Positions 19,287-28,230 of a stretch of 64,000 bases of DNA are shown here, piece by piece (positions within the stretch are counted from its first letter, which is position 1; every line of letters starts with the position of its first letter). A program made the translations under genes and the position numbers. The notes below the pieces were generated by a model, which ran no database searches, was not told the DNA's origin, and saw only the letters and a program-made list of their open reading frames with translations. Origin of the DNA: Micromonospora sicca (GTDB taxonomy: Bacteria; Actinomycetota; Actinomycetes; Mycobacteriales; Micromonosporaceae); contig NZ_QGKS01000258.1 in NCBI RefSeq assembly GCF_003172935.1, positions 22,799 through 86,798 of the forward strand. Direction: 5' to 3'.

Positions 19287-20065
19287 CACTTCTCCCCTGC
19301 GGCGGCCATCTGTCCACGAAAGACGATGCTGACCAGCCCGACGAGCAGGGCGTTGAGCACGATGCCCGACAGGCTGACGGTGACGATGTAGGCGAACATC
19401 ACTTCCGGCTGGAGCGACTGGGACGCGGAGATGAGGGCGAAGCCGACCCCGGACGGGTTGCCGACCATCTCCGCGACGAGGATAAGCACCAGGGAGACGG
19501 CCAGGCCCAGCCGCATGCCGGTGACGATGTACGGCGTGGCCGCCGGCAACCGGAGCTTCCACAACTCGCGTACCCCGTCGACCCGCAGCACCCGCCCCAC
19601 CTCGATCAGCCGCGGGTGCACCGCGCGCAGCCCGGCGACGGTGTTGAGCAGCACCGGCCACACTGCGGCGTAGAAGGCGACGACGATCTCCATCTGCGTC
19701 GTGAAGCCGAGCAGGAGCACCGCGACGGGTACGAAGGCGACGATCGGCAGCGAGCGGAGCGCGTCGATGCTGGCCATCGAGTACACCCAGACCGGGCGTA
19801 CCAGCGCCATCAGCGTGCCGAGCAGGACGCCGACGACGGTGGCGAGCAGCCAGCCGGCGACGGTGGCCTCCAGGGTGTGCCCGAGGTTGGTCGGTAGCTC
19901 ACCGCTGCTGACCAGATCCGCGCCGGCCGTCAGCACTCCGCTGGGGGCCGGGAGGTACTCGAAGCGCAGGATGCCCGTACGGACAAGCAGCTCCCACAGC
20001 AGGAAGAAGCCGAGGAGGGTGAGCAGGCCGAGGACGTTGACCCGGCGCAGGAGCGCGCGGGTCAC
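19286..20065 (-). CDS. ABC transporter permease (SsuC/TauC-like), first
   Basis: A 259-residue permease with TMs beginning LGLLTLLGFFLLWELLVRTGI. The EAA loop is LIEVGRVLRVDGVRELWKLRLPAATPYIVTGMRLGLA. GTG start base 20065 overlaps the ATPase stop (GTGA). It is related to, but clearly different from, the permease just downstream. Both lie in the operon ATPase-permease-permease, read leftward from the control region shared with iclR. Confidence 0.9.
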   Translation of the reverse strand: MTRALLRRVNVLGLLTLLGFFLLWELLVRTGILRFEYLPAPSGVLTAGADLVSSGELPTNLGHTLEATVAGWLLATVVGVLLGTLMALVRPVWVYSMASIDALRSLPIVAFVPVAVLLLGFTTQMEIVVAFYAAVWPVLLNTVAGLRAVHPRLIEVGRVLRVDGVRELWKLRLPAATPYIVTGMRLGLAVSLVLILVAEMVGNPSGVGFALISASQSLQPEVMFAYIVTVSLSGIVLNALLVGLVSIVFRGQMAAAGEK

Positions 20066-20865
20066 CGCGGGACCTCGTGCCCGAGCGCGGCGTACACCTG
20101 GTGGCGCAGCTGGAGGTAGTCCGGCCGTTCCTTGGTGGTGATCTGGTCGCGCGGACGGCCCAGGTCCACGTCGAGCGACAGCCCGACCGAGGCAGGCTTG
20201 CCCGCGAGCACGACCACCCGGTCGCTGAGGTACACCGCTTCCTCGACGTCGTGGGTCACGAAGACGACCGTGGTGCCGGTCGCCTCCTGGACTCTCTGTA
20301 ACTGGTCCTGGAGGGACGCTTTGGTCATGGCGTCGAGCGCGCCGAACGGCTCGTCCATGAGCAGCACCGAGGGGCGCATCGCCAGCGCCCGGGCGATCTG
20401 GACCCGCTGCTGCATACCGCCGGACAGCCGCCAGGGGTACTCGTCGGCGCTCGCCTGGAGGTTCACCATGGCCAGGGCTGCCTCCACCCGCTCCCGGCAC
20501 TCCTGCTTGGAGCAGTTCGACTCGATGCCCAGCGCCACGTTGCGGCGGACGCTGCGCCACGGCAGGAGGGAGTTGGAGTAGTCCTGGAACACTGTGACCA
20601 CGCCGTCCGGCGGACCGGACACCGCGGTGCCGTTGCACCTGGCCTCGCCCCCCGCGATGCTCTGGAGGCCGCCGAGCACCCGCAGCAACGTTGTCTTCCC
20701 GGAGCCGGAGGGGCCGAGGATCGACACGAACTCGCCGGGCTGGACGGCCAGGTCCACGCCTCGGAGGATGTCGACCGCCCCCGCGGCTCCGACCAGGGTC
20801 ACCCGTAGGTCCTGGCACTCCAGTGCGGCGACGCCGCTCTTCTGAACTGTCGACATCGCGGCCAT
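20062..20865 (-). CDS. ABC transporter ATP-binding protein (SsuB/TauB-like)
   Basis: A 267-residue ATPase. Walker A is GPSGSGKTTLL, Q-loop VFQDYSNSLLPWRSV, signature LSGGMQQRVQIARAL, Walker B LLMDEPFGALD, switch His in FVTHDVEEA. The C-terminal part matches the nitrate/sulfonate/taurine subgroup. Start base 20865 (ATG) has GAGAGAGG just upstream, slightly close; ATG 20856 is the alternative. An in-frame extension to 20961 lacks family similarity. It heads the import operon, divergent from iclR, with dyad site 2 between them. Confidence 0.92.
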   Translation of the reverse strand: MAAMSTVQKSGVAALECQDLRVTLVGAAGAVDILRGVDLAVQPGEFVSILGPSGSGKTTLLRVLGGLQSIAGGEARCNGTAVSGPPDGVVTVFQDYSNSLLPWRSVRRNVALGIESNCSKQECRERVEAALAMVNLQASADEYPWRLSGGMQQRVQIARALAMRPSVLLMDEPFGALDAMTKASLQDQLQRVQEATGTTVVFVTHDVEEAVYLSDRVVVLAGKPASVGLSLDVDLGRPRDQITTKERPDYLQLRHQVYAALGHEVPR

Positions 20866-21047
20866 GGCCCTCTCTCGGTCCGGTCTAAGCTCTGACGTGC
20901 GCCGCAACGGCCCTAAACAGTGATCAACGCGGGTCTGATTGACTTGCATGGCATACGTCACGTCTCACCTAGGAGACTAGGGACGGGTCATGCCGCAGTC
21001 AACCGTTGCAGCCACGCCGTAAAGTTCTTACTCTGGTACAGATGCCT

Positions 21048-21065
21048 CGTCTGCTATAGGGGACA
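21048..21065 (-). promoter_or_regulatory. Candidate regulon operator, site 2
   Basis: Read on the minus strand it is TGTCCCCTATAGCAGACG, matching site 1 at 10602 in 15 of 18 positions. It lies between the divergent ABC operon and iclR, 56 bases before the iclR ATG. Its right half is imperfect compared with GGACA. The position fits autoregulation by the IclR protein. Confidence 0.55.
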
Positions 21066-21121
21066 AACGTTCCTCTCCCCTGGAAAGAGCTAAGGGCTTC
21101 GAACCCATGTCAGGAGGTCGC

Positions 21122-21931
21122 ATGCCCAGCGAGGTACCTGCGGTCGCATCGTCGGTCCGCATCCTGGAGACGCTGGCGGCCGAGTGGCCGGCCGCGGTCT
21201 CCCCCGGCCGGCTTGTAAGCGAACTGGGGCTCAACCGGAGCACGTGCTACAACATCCTCGGCACCCTCCAGTCAATGGGCTGGGCGGCCAACATGGGCGA
21301 CCGCGCCGGATGGACCCTCGGACCGCGACTGCTCTCGCTGACCGGGGTCAACACCACGCTCAGCGCGGTGGTCGTCCAGGATGCCCTCAACGAACTGAGC
21401 CGTGAGCTCGCACTCGTCGTCTTCGCCGCGGAGCGTGACGGCTCCGGCGGCTACATCGTCACCGCCAAGGGTGAACGCCGGACCGGTGTCCGGGTCACTA
21501 TCGGCATCGGGGACCGGTTCCCGTTCTCCGCACCTGCGATCATGCAGGCCTTCGAGGCGTGGGCGCCGTTCGACCAGTTCGAGGGGCGGGTGCGGCGGCA
21601 CTCGCTGCAGAAGTTCACCGAGCACACGGTGACCGACCTCGACGAGTTGAAGAAGGTCTTCGCCAGGGTCCGACGGATCGGCTACAGCCAGAGCCTCCGC
21701 GAGTACGACCTCGCCCAGGGAGCGGTGGCCACCCCCGTGTTCGACGGGCGTGGGCGGGTCAACCTCGTGCTCACCACCATCGCCTTCTCCAGTGAGCTGA
21801 ACGAGAATACGGTCGCGGAGTTCGGCGCGCGCCTGCGCGACGGCGCCGAGCGCCTCATGCAGCGCATCGGCGGCACGCGGCCCGCCCTGGCGGACGACGT
21901 GGAGGACGACCTCGAGACGACCCCCGCGTGA
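21122..21931 (+). CDS. IclR-family transcriptional regulator
   Basis: A 269-residue IclR protein. The N-terminal winged helix-turn-helix is at about residues 8-70 (ASSVRILETLAAE, then LVSELGLNRSTCYNILGTLQSMGWA). The C-terminal effector domain covers 90-255, with GYSQSLREYDLAQGAVATPVFDGRGRVNLVLT. ATG 21122 has AGGAGG at 21112-21117. Members often control aromatic-acid and short-acid catabolism. It is central in the locus, divergent from the transporter, and four similar dyads lie at the promoters around it, so it is the likely local regulator. Activator or repressor role cannot be told. Confidence 0.93.
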   Translation: MPSEVPAVASSVRILETLAAEWPAAVSPGRLVSELGLNRSTCYNILGTLQSMGWAANMGDRAGWTLGPRLLSLTGVNTTLSAVVVQDALNELSRELALVVFAAERDGSGGYIVTAKGERRTGVRVTIGIGDRFPFSAPAIMQAFEAWAPFDQFEGRVRRHSLQKFTEHTVTDLDELKKVFARVRRIGYSQSLREYDLAQGAVATPVFDGRGRVNLVLTTIAFSSELNENTVAEFGARLRDGAERLMQRIGGTRPALADDVEDDLETTPA

Positions 21932-23139
21932 GACGGACGTCGACGCGGTACCACCCGGCGCCGGGCGCCCTGGCGAGCGAGCCGGTCAGCCGGGGGAACC
22001 TGCGACTGCTGCAGCTGACCTCGTTCACCAGCGCGCTGGACCGGGCCTCGATCGCCCCGATCATCCTGCTCATCGCGCGGGACCTGCACCGGTCCGTCGA
22101 CGCCGTCGCACTCGTCGCAACCTCCTACTTCTTCGCGTACGGGATCATGCAGCTGGTCTGGGCGATGGTCTCCGAACGCCTGGGGCGGGTGCGGACCATG
22201 CGCCTGGCGCTCGCCCTCGCCTGCCTGTCCGGGGCGTTCTCCGTCGTGGCGCCCGGACTGCCCGCCCTGCTGGCGGCCCGGACGATCGCCGGTGCCACCT
22301 TCGCCGCCGCCGTCCCCGGAGCCCTGATCTACATCGGTGACATGCTCCCGATGCAGCGCCGGCAGCCCGCCCTCGCCGACCTCGCCACCGGCACTGCCCT
22401 GGGCCTCACGATCGGCACCGTCGCGGCCGCCGTCGTCGCCGAACACCTTGGTTGGCGCAGCGCCTTCGCCGTCACGGCCGTGGTGGCCGGCGTACTGGCG
22501 GTGCTGCTCTCCCGGCTGCCCGAGCCTCGGCGCGGCCCCCGTCAGCCGCTGTTCGGCCGGCTCCCCGCGCTCGCCCGCAACCGCGGCGCGCTGCTGGTAC
22601 TGAGCATTTCCTGGCTGGAAGGCTTCACCGTGCTGGGCTTCCTCGTCTTCGTGCCCACCGTGCTGCAGACCCAGGGGGCCAGCCCGTCGGTGTCGGGGCT
22701 GGTGGTCGCGGTCTACGGTATCGGCGTGGTGGCCAGCGCGGCCGGCGTGAAGCGGCTGGCGCGACGGCGCTCCCCAGGGGCGATCATCGGCGCCGGCGGC
22801 GCCTGCCTGATTGCGGCGTTCACCCTGCTCGCGATGAGCCGCAGCGCGGTCGCCGCCTTCGGGGCCTGCGCGCTGCTCGGCGCCGCGTGGGCGCTGATGC
22901 ACACGAGCCTGCAGGCGTGGGCCACCGACGTGGCGCCGGAGTCGCGGGCGCTGGTGGTGTCCGCGTTCGCGGCCATGCTCTTCATCGGCAACGCCGCCGG
23001 CACCTACGTCGGCGGCCTCCTGCTGGCGGGTCCCGCGAACCCGCTGCTGTTCGTCCTGCCGGCGGCCATCGGAGTGCCGCTCAGCGTGGTGGCGACCTTC
23101 GGCCGGTCCCAGCACGTAGCCTCGACCCCGGCCGGCTGA
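21928..23139 (+). CDS. MFS transporter
   Basis: A 403-residue major facilitator with about 12 hydrophobic segments. Loop 2-3 is AMVSERLGRVRTMRLALALA, matching the MFS-type G-x3-D/E-R-x-G-R pattern. Similar proteins include the AraJ/drug-resistance and sugar-efflux branch. GTG 21928 overlaps the iclR stop (GTGA), so the two are coupled. It could export a toxic intermediate or provide a second uptake route. The direction cannot be determined from sequence. Confidence 0.88.
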   Translation: MRRTSTRYHPAPGALASEPVSRGNLRLLQLTSFTSALDRASIAPIILLIARDLHRSVDAVALVATSYFFAYGIMQLVWAMVSERLGRVRTMRLALALACLSGAFSVVAPGLPALLAARTIAGATFAAAVPGALIYIGDMLPMQRRQPALADLATGTALGLTIGTVAAAVVAEHLGWRSAFAVTAVVAGVLAVLLSRLPEPRRGPRQPLFGRLPALARNRGALLVLSISWLEGFTVLGFLVFVPTVLQTQGASPSVSGLVVAVYGIGVVASAAGVKRLARRRSPGAIIGAGGACLIAAFTLLAMSRSAVAAFGACALLGAAWALMHTSLQAWATDVAPESRALVVSAFAAMLFIGNAAGTYVGGLLLAGPANPLLFVLPAAIGVPLSVVATFGRSQHVASTPAG

Positions 23140-23150
23140 CCCCTGATGCG

Positions 23151-23186
23151 CGCCGGCCGCCAGACCAGGTGGTGTGGCGGCCGGCG
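23151..23186. terminator. Hairpin between convergent MFS and UbiD genes
   Basis: CGCCGGCCGCCA at 23151-23162 pairs exactly with TGGCGGCCGGCG at 23175-23186 across a 12-base loop. No T-run follows, but its place between converging genes suggests a bidirectional terminator. Confidence 0.6.
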
Positions 23187-23199
23187 GGGGACGGGGTAG

Positions 23200-24645
23200 T
23201 CAGTCGAGGAACTGCCCCCAGCGCTGCTGCACCTCGCGCAGGTAGGCCGGGTCGCTCTCCGCGACGCGCGGGAACGACTTCAGCCGGTGCCAGGGACGGC
23301 AGGCGTCGATGACCGCACGGCTGTTGTACGGCGTCTGGTCCGGCTCCAGCATGGGGTCGAGCTTGCTGCCCCAGGTCCTGTTCATGATCTCGATGTCGGT
23401 CGCCGGATCGCTCCGGGTGGACATCGCCCAGACCACCTCGCCGAGGTCGGTGACGTCTATGTCTTCGTCCACGACCACGACGTAGCGGTTCATGTAGGCC
23501 GCCGCCGGGCACTGCGCCGCCAGGTAACCCACCTGCCGGGCGTGGCCGGCGTAGCGCTGCTCGATGGCCACGGCGATGAACAGCCGGCCGCCGCCGGTCT
23601 CGTGCGCCCAGGCCGACTTCACGCCCGGTACTCCCATGGAGACCAGCTCGTCCTGGATCATCGCGGACTTCATCACGGTCCGCATGTAGCTGTAGTCATG
23701 CGGGGGCTTGCCGGGCGGGGCACCGAGCAGGATCGGGTTGTCCCGGTAGTAGATCCGGTTCACTCGCAGGTTCGGCGTCGGGCGCGGCGAGCCGGCGTAG
23801 TAGCCGGTCCACTCGCCGAACGGGCCCTCCACCCGGCTCTCCTCGGGCGTGAGCCAGCCCTCGACCACGATCTCGGTCCCGGCCGGGATGGGCAGCCCGG
23901 TCTCCTCCCCGAGGACGACGGGGACCCGCTGACCGAGCACCGCGCCGGCGTACTCCAGTTCGGAGATGCCGCCGGGCACCTCTGTGCCGCCCAGCGCGAG
24001 CAGGAGGGGGTCGTGACCGAAGCTGACGGTGACCGGGGCCCGGCCCTCCCGGGCGAACCACCGCTCGATGTTCTGCGCCCCGTGTTTACCCGGTACGGCG
24101 GCGATCGTCGTCGCCCGACCGTCGTCCTGGACCTGCATCCGGTAGCACCCGCCATTGTGGACGCCGGTCTCCGGGTCGCTGGTTACCACCAAGCAGCCGG
24201 TACCGATGAACCGGCCGCCGTCGTGGCCGTGCCAGCGCGGTACGGGAAACGCCAGCAGGTTGGCGTCGTTCCCCTCCAGCACGTTCTCGTGGAACGGCGC
24301 CCGCTCCACCACCTCTACCGGGAAGTCGCGAGCGGCCGCCGCCCACTTCGATGGCTTGCCCCGCAACGCCTCGACCAGGCCGAAGTCGTCGAGGTCGTCA
24401 CCCAGCCGCAGGGTACGGCCGAAGCGCCTCGACGTGCCCGTGCTGCCGACCAGCAGCCGGTGGCCGGACGGGTAGTCGACGATGTCGTCGAAGAGCAGCG
24501 CCTGCGGCTTCGGTCGGCGGTAGCTCAGCTCGGCGATGCCGCCGATCTCAAGGTCCCAGTGTGCACCGTGGACGTGCCGCAGCTCCCCGATCCGCTCCAC
24601 GTCCTCGATGAACGTACGCAGGCTGAGTAGCGGTTCATCGGTCAT
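23200..24645 (-). CDS. UbiD-family (de)carboxylase
   Basis: A 481-residue UbiD-family enzyme, which uses prenylated FMN to decarboxylate or carboxylate aromatic, heteroaromatic or unsaturated acids. Recognisable parts: N-terminal SLRTFIEDVERIGELRHV, the core EGPFGEWTGYYAG with the usual catalytic Glu/Arg neighbourhood, IYYRDNPILLGAPPGKPP, and the C-terminal WGSKLDPM. Length is normal. ATG start base 24645 overlaps the stop of the alpha/beta hydrolase (ATGA). No UbiX prenyltransferase is in the window, so cofactor must come from elsewhere in the genome. With a Mo hydroxylase in the same operon it probably removes a ring carboxylate before or after hydroxylation. Confidence 0.93.
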   Translation of the reverse strand: MTDEPLLSLRTFIEDVERIGELRHVHGAHWDLEIGGIAELSYRRPKPQALLFDDIVDYPSGHRLLVGSTGTSRRFGRTLRLGDDLDDFGLVEALRGKPSKWAAAARDFPVEVVERAPFHENVLEGNDANLLAFPVPRWHGHDGGRFIGTGCLVVTSDPETGVHNGGCYRMQVQDDGRATTIAAVPGKHGAQNIERWFAREGRAPVTVSFGHDPLLLALGGTEVPGGISELEYAGAVLGQRVPVVLGEETGLPIPAGTEIVVEGWLTPEESRVEGPFGEWTGYYAGSPRPTPNLRVNRIYYRDNPILLGAPPGKPPHDYSYMRTVMKSAMIQDELVSMGVPGVKSAWAHETGGGRLFIAVAIEQRYAGHARQVGYLAAQCPAAAYMNRYVVVVDEDIDVTDLGEVVWAMSTRSDPATDIEIMNRTWGSKLDPMLEPDQTPYNSRAVIDACRPWHRLKSFPRVAESDPAYLREVQQRWGQFLD

Positions 24646-25439
24646 CGCGGAAGCCTCCCGTCCACCAGGTGCGCGGCCAGAATAGGCCAGTAGTCCGGGC
24701 GCTCGAGCAGCGACATATGGCGCGCTCCGGGGAGCACCTCCAGCGCGGTCCGGGGGATCCCGTCGGCGAGCACCGCAGCCATCTCCGGCGGCGTGGCGTA
24801 ATCCCCCTCGCCGACGACGACCAGCGTCTCCGCGGTGATCCGCCCCAGTTCGGCGGTGCCGTCGAAGCCGCCCATCGCCCGGGACGCGGCGGCGTGGGCG
24901 GCGGAGTCGGTAGCCAGGAAGATGTCTACGAGCCGCTGCACTTCGTCCGGGTTTTTCTCCCGGAAGGCATCACTGAACCAGCGAGTGACCTGGAAGTCAA
25001 TCAGCTCCTGGCGGGGCTTGCTTTCCACGTTCCTCGCCCGCTCGGCCCAGTTGGCCTCGCGGTCCGGGCCGTAGCAGGCGGTGGTGTCCGCCAGCAATAA
25101 CCGGTCGACCAGCTCGGGGTGGCGCTCGGCGAGGGCGATCGCGGTGCAGCCGCCCATGGACATGCCGGCCAGCCGGGCCGGCGCGCCTCCGGTCAGCGTC
25201 CGCAGCACCGCCGCAGCGTCCTCGGCCATGTCGTGGATGGTGAACGGCTTGCCGTCCCAGGCCGTGGCGCCGTGCCCGCGGGCGTCGAGCGCGAACACCT
25301 GCGCCCGCTCGCCTAGGACGGCCGCGATCGGGTCCCAGAACCGGCCCGACAGCGCCAACGGGTGCAGCAGCAGGACCACCGGCCCGGTGTCTCCGGTCCG
25401 GTGCACCTCGAACGTGCCGCGCTCGGTCTCGACCCTCAT
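24642..25439 (-). CDS. Alpha/beta hydrolase, 3-oxoadipate enol-lactonase (PcaD)-like
   Basis: A 265-residue alpha/beta hydrolase. The oxyanion region is LLLHPLALSGRFW, nucleophile Ser in LAGMSMGGCTAIAL, and the C-terminal His in GARHMSLLERP. The layout resembles 3-oxoadipate enol-lactonase PcaD, and N-formylmaleamate deformylases share the same fold. ATG start base 25439 overlaps the stop of the 2Fe-2S subunit. A lactonase or amide-ring hydrolase is expected between the hydroxylase and CoA-transferase steps. The exact bond cleaved is unknown. Confidence 0.85.
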   Translation of the reverse strand: MRVETERGTFEVHRTGDTGPVVLLLHPLALSGRFWDPIAAVLGERAQVFALDARGHGATAWDGKPFTIHDMAEDAAAVLRTLTGGAPARLAGMSMGGCTAIALAERHPELVDRLLLADTTACYGPDREANWAERARNVESKPRQELIDFQVTRWFSDAFREKNPDEVQRLVDIFLATDSAAHAAASRAMGGFDGTAELGRITAETLVVVGEGDYATPPEMAAVLADGIPRTALEVLPGARHMSLLERPDYWPILAAHLVDGRLPR

Positions 25440-25897
25440 GCCCGCGCCCTCCGTTCCGCCGCAACCTCCACGGCCCGGCAGATCTCCTGGTACGTGCCGC
25501 ACCGGCAGATGTTGCCCTCCAGGTGGGCGACGATCTGCTCGCGGTCCGGCTGCGGGTTCTCCGCCAGCAACTCGTGCGCCATGAGGACGAACCCGGGGAT
25601 GCAGTACCCACACTGCATGGCCCGCGACTCGACGAACGCGGTCACCACCGCGTCGTCCTCCGGCAGCCCGTCCGCGGTCGTCAGCTCGGCCCCGTCGTAC
25701 CGCACCGCCCGCGCCAGGCAGCTGCTCACGCTGGTACCGCCGACGAGGACGGTGCACGCGCCGCACGCGCCGACCCCGCAGCCCTCGCGGACGCTGTAGG
25801 CGCCGATCTTGTCGCGCAGGACGTCGAGCAGGAGCTCGTCGTCGTCGACGGGTACGTCGTACCGGCGACCGTTGACGGTCAGCTGGATGAGCTTCAC
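25436..25897 (-). CDS. Molybdenum hydroxylase, 2Fe-2S subunit
   Basis: A 153-residue small subunit with both iron-sulfur clusters of the xanthine oxidase family. The plant-ferredoxin cluster motif is CGVGACGACTVL with a further Cys in SSCLA. The second cluster motifs are CGYCIPGF and CRCGTYQEI. It overlaps the Mo subunit gene by a few bases upstream. It passes electrons from the Mo site to FAD within the L-M-S heterotrimer encoded by this operon. Confidence 0.96.
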   Translation of the reverse strand: MKLIQLTVNGRRYDVPVDDDELLLDVLRDKIGAYSVREGCGVGACGACTVLVGGTSVSSCLARAVRYDGAELTTADGLPEDDAVVTAFVESRAMQCGYCIPGFVLMAHELLAENPQPDREQIVAHLEGNICRCGTYQEICRAVEVAAERRARA

Positions 25898-28230
25898 TTC
25901 TCGACTCCTGCCTCGTCCATCGCCTGCAGCACGCGCTCCGGGGAGAGCGGCAGGCGGGTGATGCGGACCCCCACGGCGTCCCGCACCGCGTTGGCGACGG
26001 CCGGCGCGATCGGGATGATCCCGGTCTCGCCGACGCCCTTCGCCCCGAACGGCCCGGTGGCGTGCGGACTCTCGATGATGATCGGGGTGAGCTTGCCGGG
26101 CAGGTCCTTGACCGACGGGAGCTGGTAGTCCAGCAGAGTCGAGTTCAGCATCTGGCCCTGGTCGAAGACCAGCTCGTCGAAGAGCGCGTGGCCCAGGCCC
26201 ATGATCGCCGATCCGGCGAGCTGCTGCTCCACAAGGGTCGGGTTGATGGCGCGCCCGACGTCACCGGCCACGACGAGGTGCTCGACGCGTACCCGTCCGG
26301 TCCACCGGTCTACCAGCAACTGCACGGCGACGGCGCCGGCAAACCAGTGCTCGGTCGCCTTCGCCGACCGACCGGTCTCCTTGTCGTACGGCTGCCAGCT
26401 GGTCGTGTAGTTGAACTCCTCGGTCAGCGTCGCGCCCCGCGCTCCGAAGTGCTCGTGGATGAGCTCGGAGATGCGGTAGACCTCGCCGCTCGCCGTGTTG
26501 AGCACACCGTCGGCGGTCAGCTTCAGGTCTCTGCTGGAGCCGCCCGCACGCTTGGCGGCGAGGTCGACCAGGCGCTCGCGCATCCGCTCGGCGACACCCC
26601 GCACCGCGTTACCGGTGTGGTAGGTCGAGCGGCTGCCAGCGGTGATGGTGTCGTACGGCGTGACGTCGGTGTCGACGGCGACGACTCGGATCCGCTCCGC
26701 GTCCATGCTCAGCACCTCGGCCACGATCTGCGGCATGATCGTGTCGCTGCCCTGGCCCATGTCGACCGTACTGATCATCAGGGTGGCCGACCCGTCCTGG
26801 TTCAGCTGCAGCACGGCGTTCGCGACGGTGGGCGTGAGGACGGCCTTGATGCCGACCGCGACACCGCGCCCGCGCCGCCAGCGACCCGAGCCACGGTCGA
26901 GTGGCTTGTCCCAGCCGATCGCCTCGGTCACCGCGTCCAGGCAGCCGACGAAGTCGGCGCTGTGCATGACGGTGCCCATGTAGCTCTCGTCGCCCTCGCG
27001 CAGCAGGTTGCGGCGCCGGAACCCGGCCGGGTCCTCACCGCGCGCGCGGGCGAGTTCGTCGATCAGCGTCTCGTGCGACCAGGTGACCTGGGGGACGCCG
27101 AAGCCGCGAAACGGGCCGGCCGACGGCTTGTTGGTGTAGATGCACCGGGACCGGATGGCGACGTTCGGGATCTTGTAGGGGCCGGCGGCGATCATCCCCG
27201 ACTTCGCGGTGATGCGCGGGCCGACGTCGGCGTACGCGCCGGTGTCGTAGCGGACGTCGGCGATGGCCGAGGTGAGGTTGCCGTCGGCGTCCGCCGACAT
27301 GCTGCTGATGACGCCGGCCCCGTGGCGGGTGGTCAGCAGGAAGGCCTCCTCGCGGGAGGCGACCATCCGCACCTCGCGTCGGTGGAGCCAGGCCAGCGCC
27401 GCGATGAGGGGTTCGAGCCGGTCGTACATCTTGGACCCGAAGCTGCCACCGAGCGGCGCCACGCGGATGCGCACGTGACTGAGCGGCAGGCCGAGCATGT
27501 CGGCCACCGACTGGCGCACGTAGGACGGCGTCTGCGTCGTCGAGTACAGCTCGAGCCGGTCGGCCTCCACCCAGCCGATGGTCGCCGGCAGTTCGATCGG
27601 CACGTGGTGCACTGGCGGCGCCCAGAACTCGAAGCCGACCGAGGTGCCCTGGGTCGCGGCGCTCTCCGGGTCGCCGAGCTTCAGGTTGTACTGGTACGCG
27701 ATGTTGGTCTCGGTCTTGCCCGACAGGTGCCGCAGGTCGCCGAAGACGACCGACGGCCGCAGCGCGTCGTGCACGAAGGCCCGCTCCGCGAGGGCGTCCG
27801 CGACGTCGTAGATCGGCTCGAGGTCCTCGTACTCGACGTACACGAGCTCTGCGGCCTCGCGGGCCGTGGCGACGTCACGGGCCAGGACCGCGACGACCGG
27901 CTCGCCGACGTAGCGGACCCGGTCGACGGCGAGCGGCGGCTGGTCGGAGAAGGCCGGACCGGTGAACATCCGGTCACCGAGGACCTTGTACAGGTCGGCG
28001 CCGGTGACCACGCCCTCGACGCCGTCGAGGGCGGCGGCCTCGGAGACGTCGATGCTCGTGATCCGCGCGTGCGGGCGGGTGCTCCGGTGCACCGCGACGT
28101 GCGCGCAGCCGCCGTGCGGCCGGTCGGCGACGTGCCGGAGCTGGCCAAGGACCTTGCCGGCGGCGCCGACGCGGGACCGGCGGGAGCCGACGCCCGTGTC
28201 GACGCCGGGTTCGGGGGTGGTCTGCGTCAT
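25894..28230 (-). CDS. Molybdenum hydroxylase, molybdopterin-binding large subunit
   Basis: A 778-residue xanthine-oxidase-family large subunit, normal length. The Mo cofactor segments GGSFGSK and AGPFRGFGVPQ are present, and the catalytic Glu is in GAKGVGETGI near the C-terminus. The CO dehydrogenase active-site loop AYRCSFR is absent, so this is not an aerobic CODH. It belongs with the hydroxylases of aromatic heterocycles, purines or aryl-CoA thioesters, which insert oxygen from water. ATG start base 28230 has GGAGGA 6 bases before it and overlaps the FAD subunit stop. The substrate cannot be fixed from sequence. Confidence 0.95.
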   Translation of the reverse strand: MTQTTPEPGVDTGVGSRRSRVGAAGKVLGQLRHVADRPHGGCAHVAVHRSTRPHARITSIDVSEAAALDGVEGVVTGADLYKVLGDRMFTGPAFSDQPPLAVDRVRYVGEPVVAVLARDVATAREAAELVYVEYEDLEPIYDVADALAERAFVHDALRPSVVFGDLRHLSGKTETNIAYQYNLKLGDPESAATQGTSVGFEFWAPPVHHVPIELPATIGWVEADRLELYSTTQTPSYVRQSVADMLGLPLSHVRIRVAPLGGSFGSKMYDRLEPLIAALAWLHRREVRMVASREEAFLLTTRHGAGVISSMSADADGNLTSAIADVRYDTGAYADVGPRITAKSGMIAAGPYKIPNVAIRSRCIYTNKPSAGPFRGFGVPQVTWSHETLIDELARARGEDPAGFRRRNLLREGDESYMGTVMHSADFVGCLDAVTEAIGWDKPLDRGSGRWRRGRGVAVGIKAVLTPTVANAVLQLNQDGSATLMISTVDMGQGSDTIMPQIVAEVLSMDAERIRVVAVDTDVTPYDTITAGSRSTYHTGNAVRGVAERMRERLVDLAAKRAGGSSRDLKLTADGVLNTASGEVYRISELIHEHFGARGATLTEEFNYTTSWQPYDKETGRSAKATEHWFAGAVAVQLLVDRWTGRVRVEHLVVAGDVGRAINPTLVEQQLAGSAIMGLGHALFDELVFDQGQMLNSTLLDYQLPSVKDLPGKLTPIIIESPHATGPFGAKGVGETGIIPIAPAVANAVRDAVGVRITRLPLSPERVLQAMDEAGVEK

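Noticed and set aside
25894..28230. Aerobic CO dehydrogenase (CoxL) as identity of the Mo subunit
   Set aside because: The CODH active-site loop AYRCSFR is absent; the local sequence is AGPFRGFGVPQ, as in other hydroxylases.
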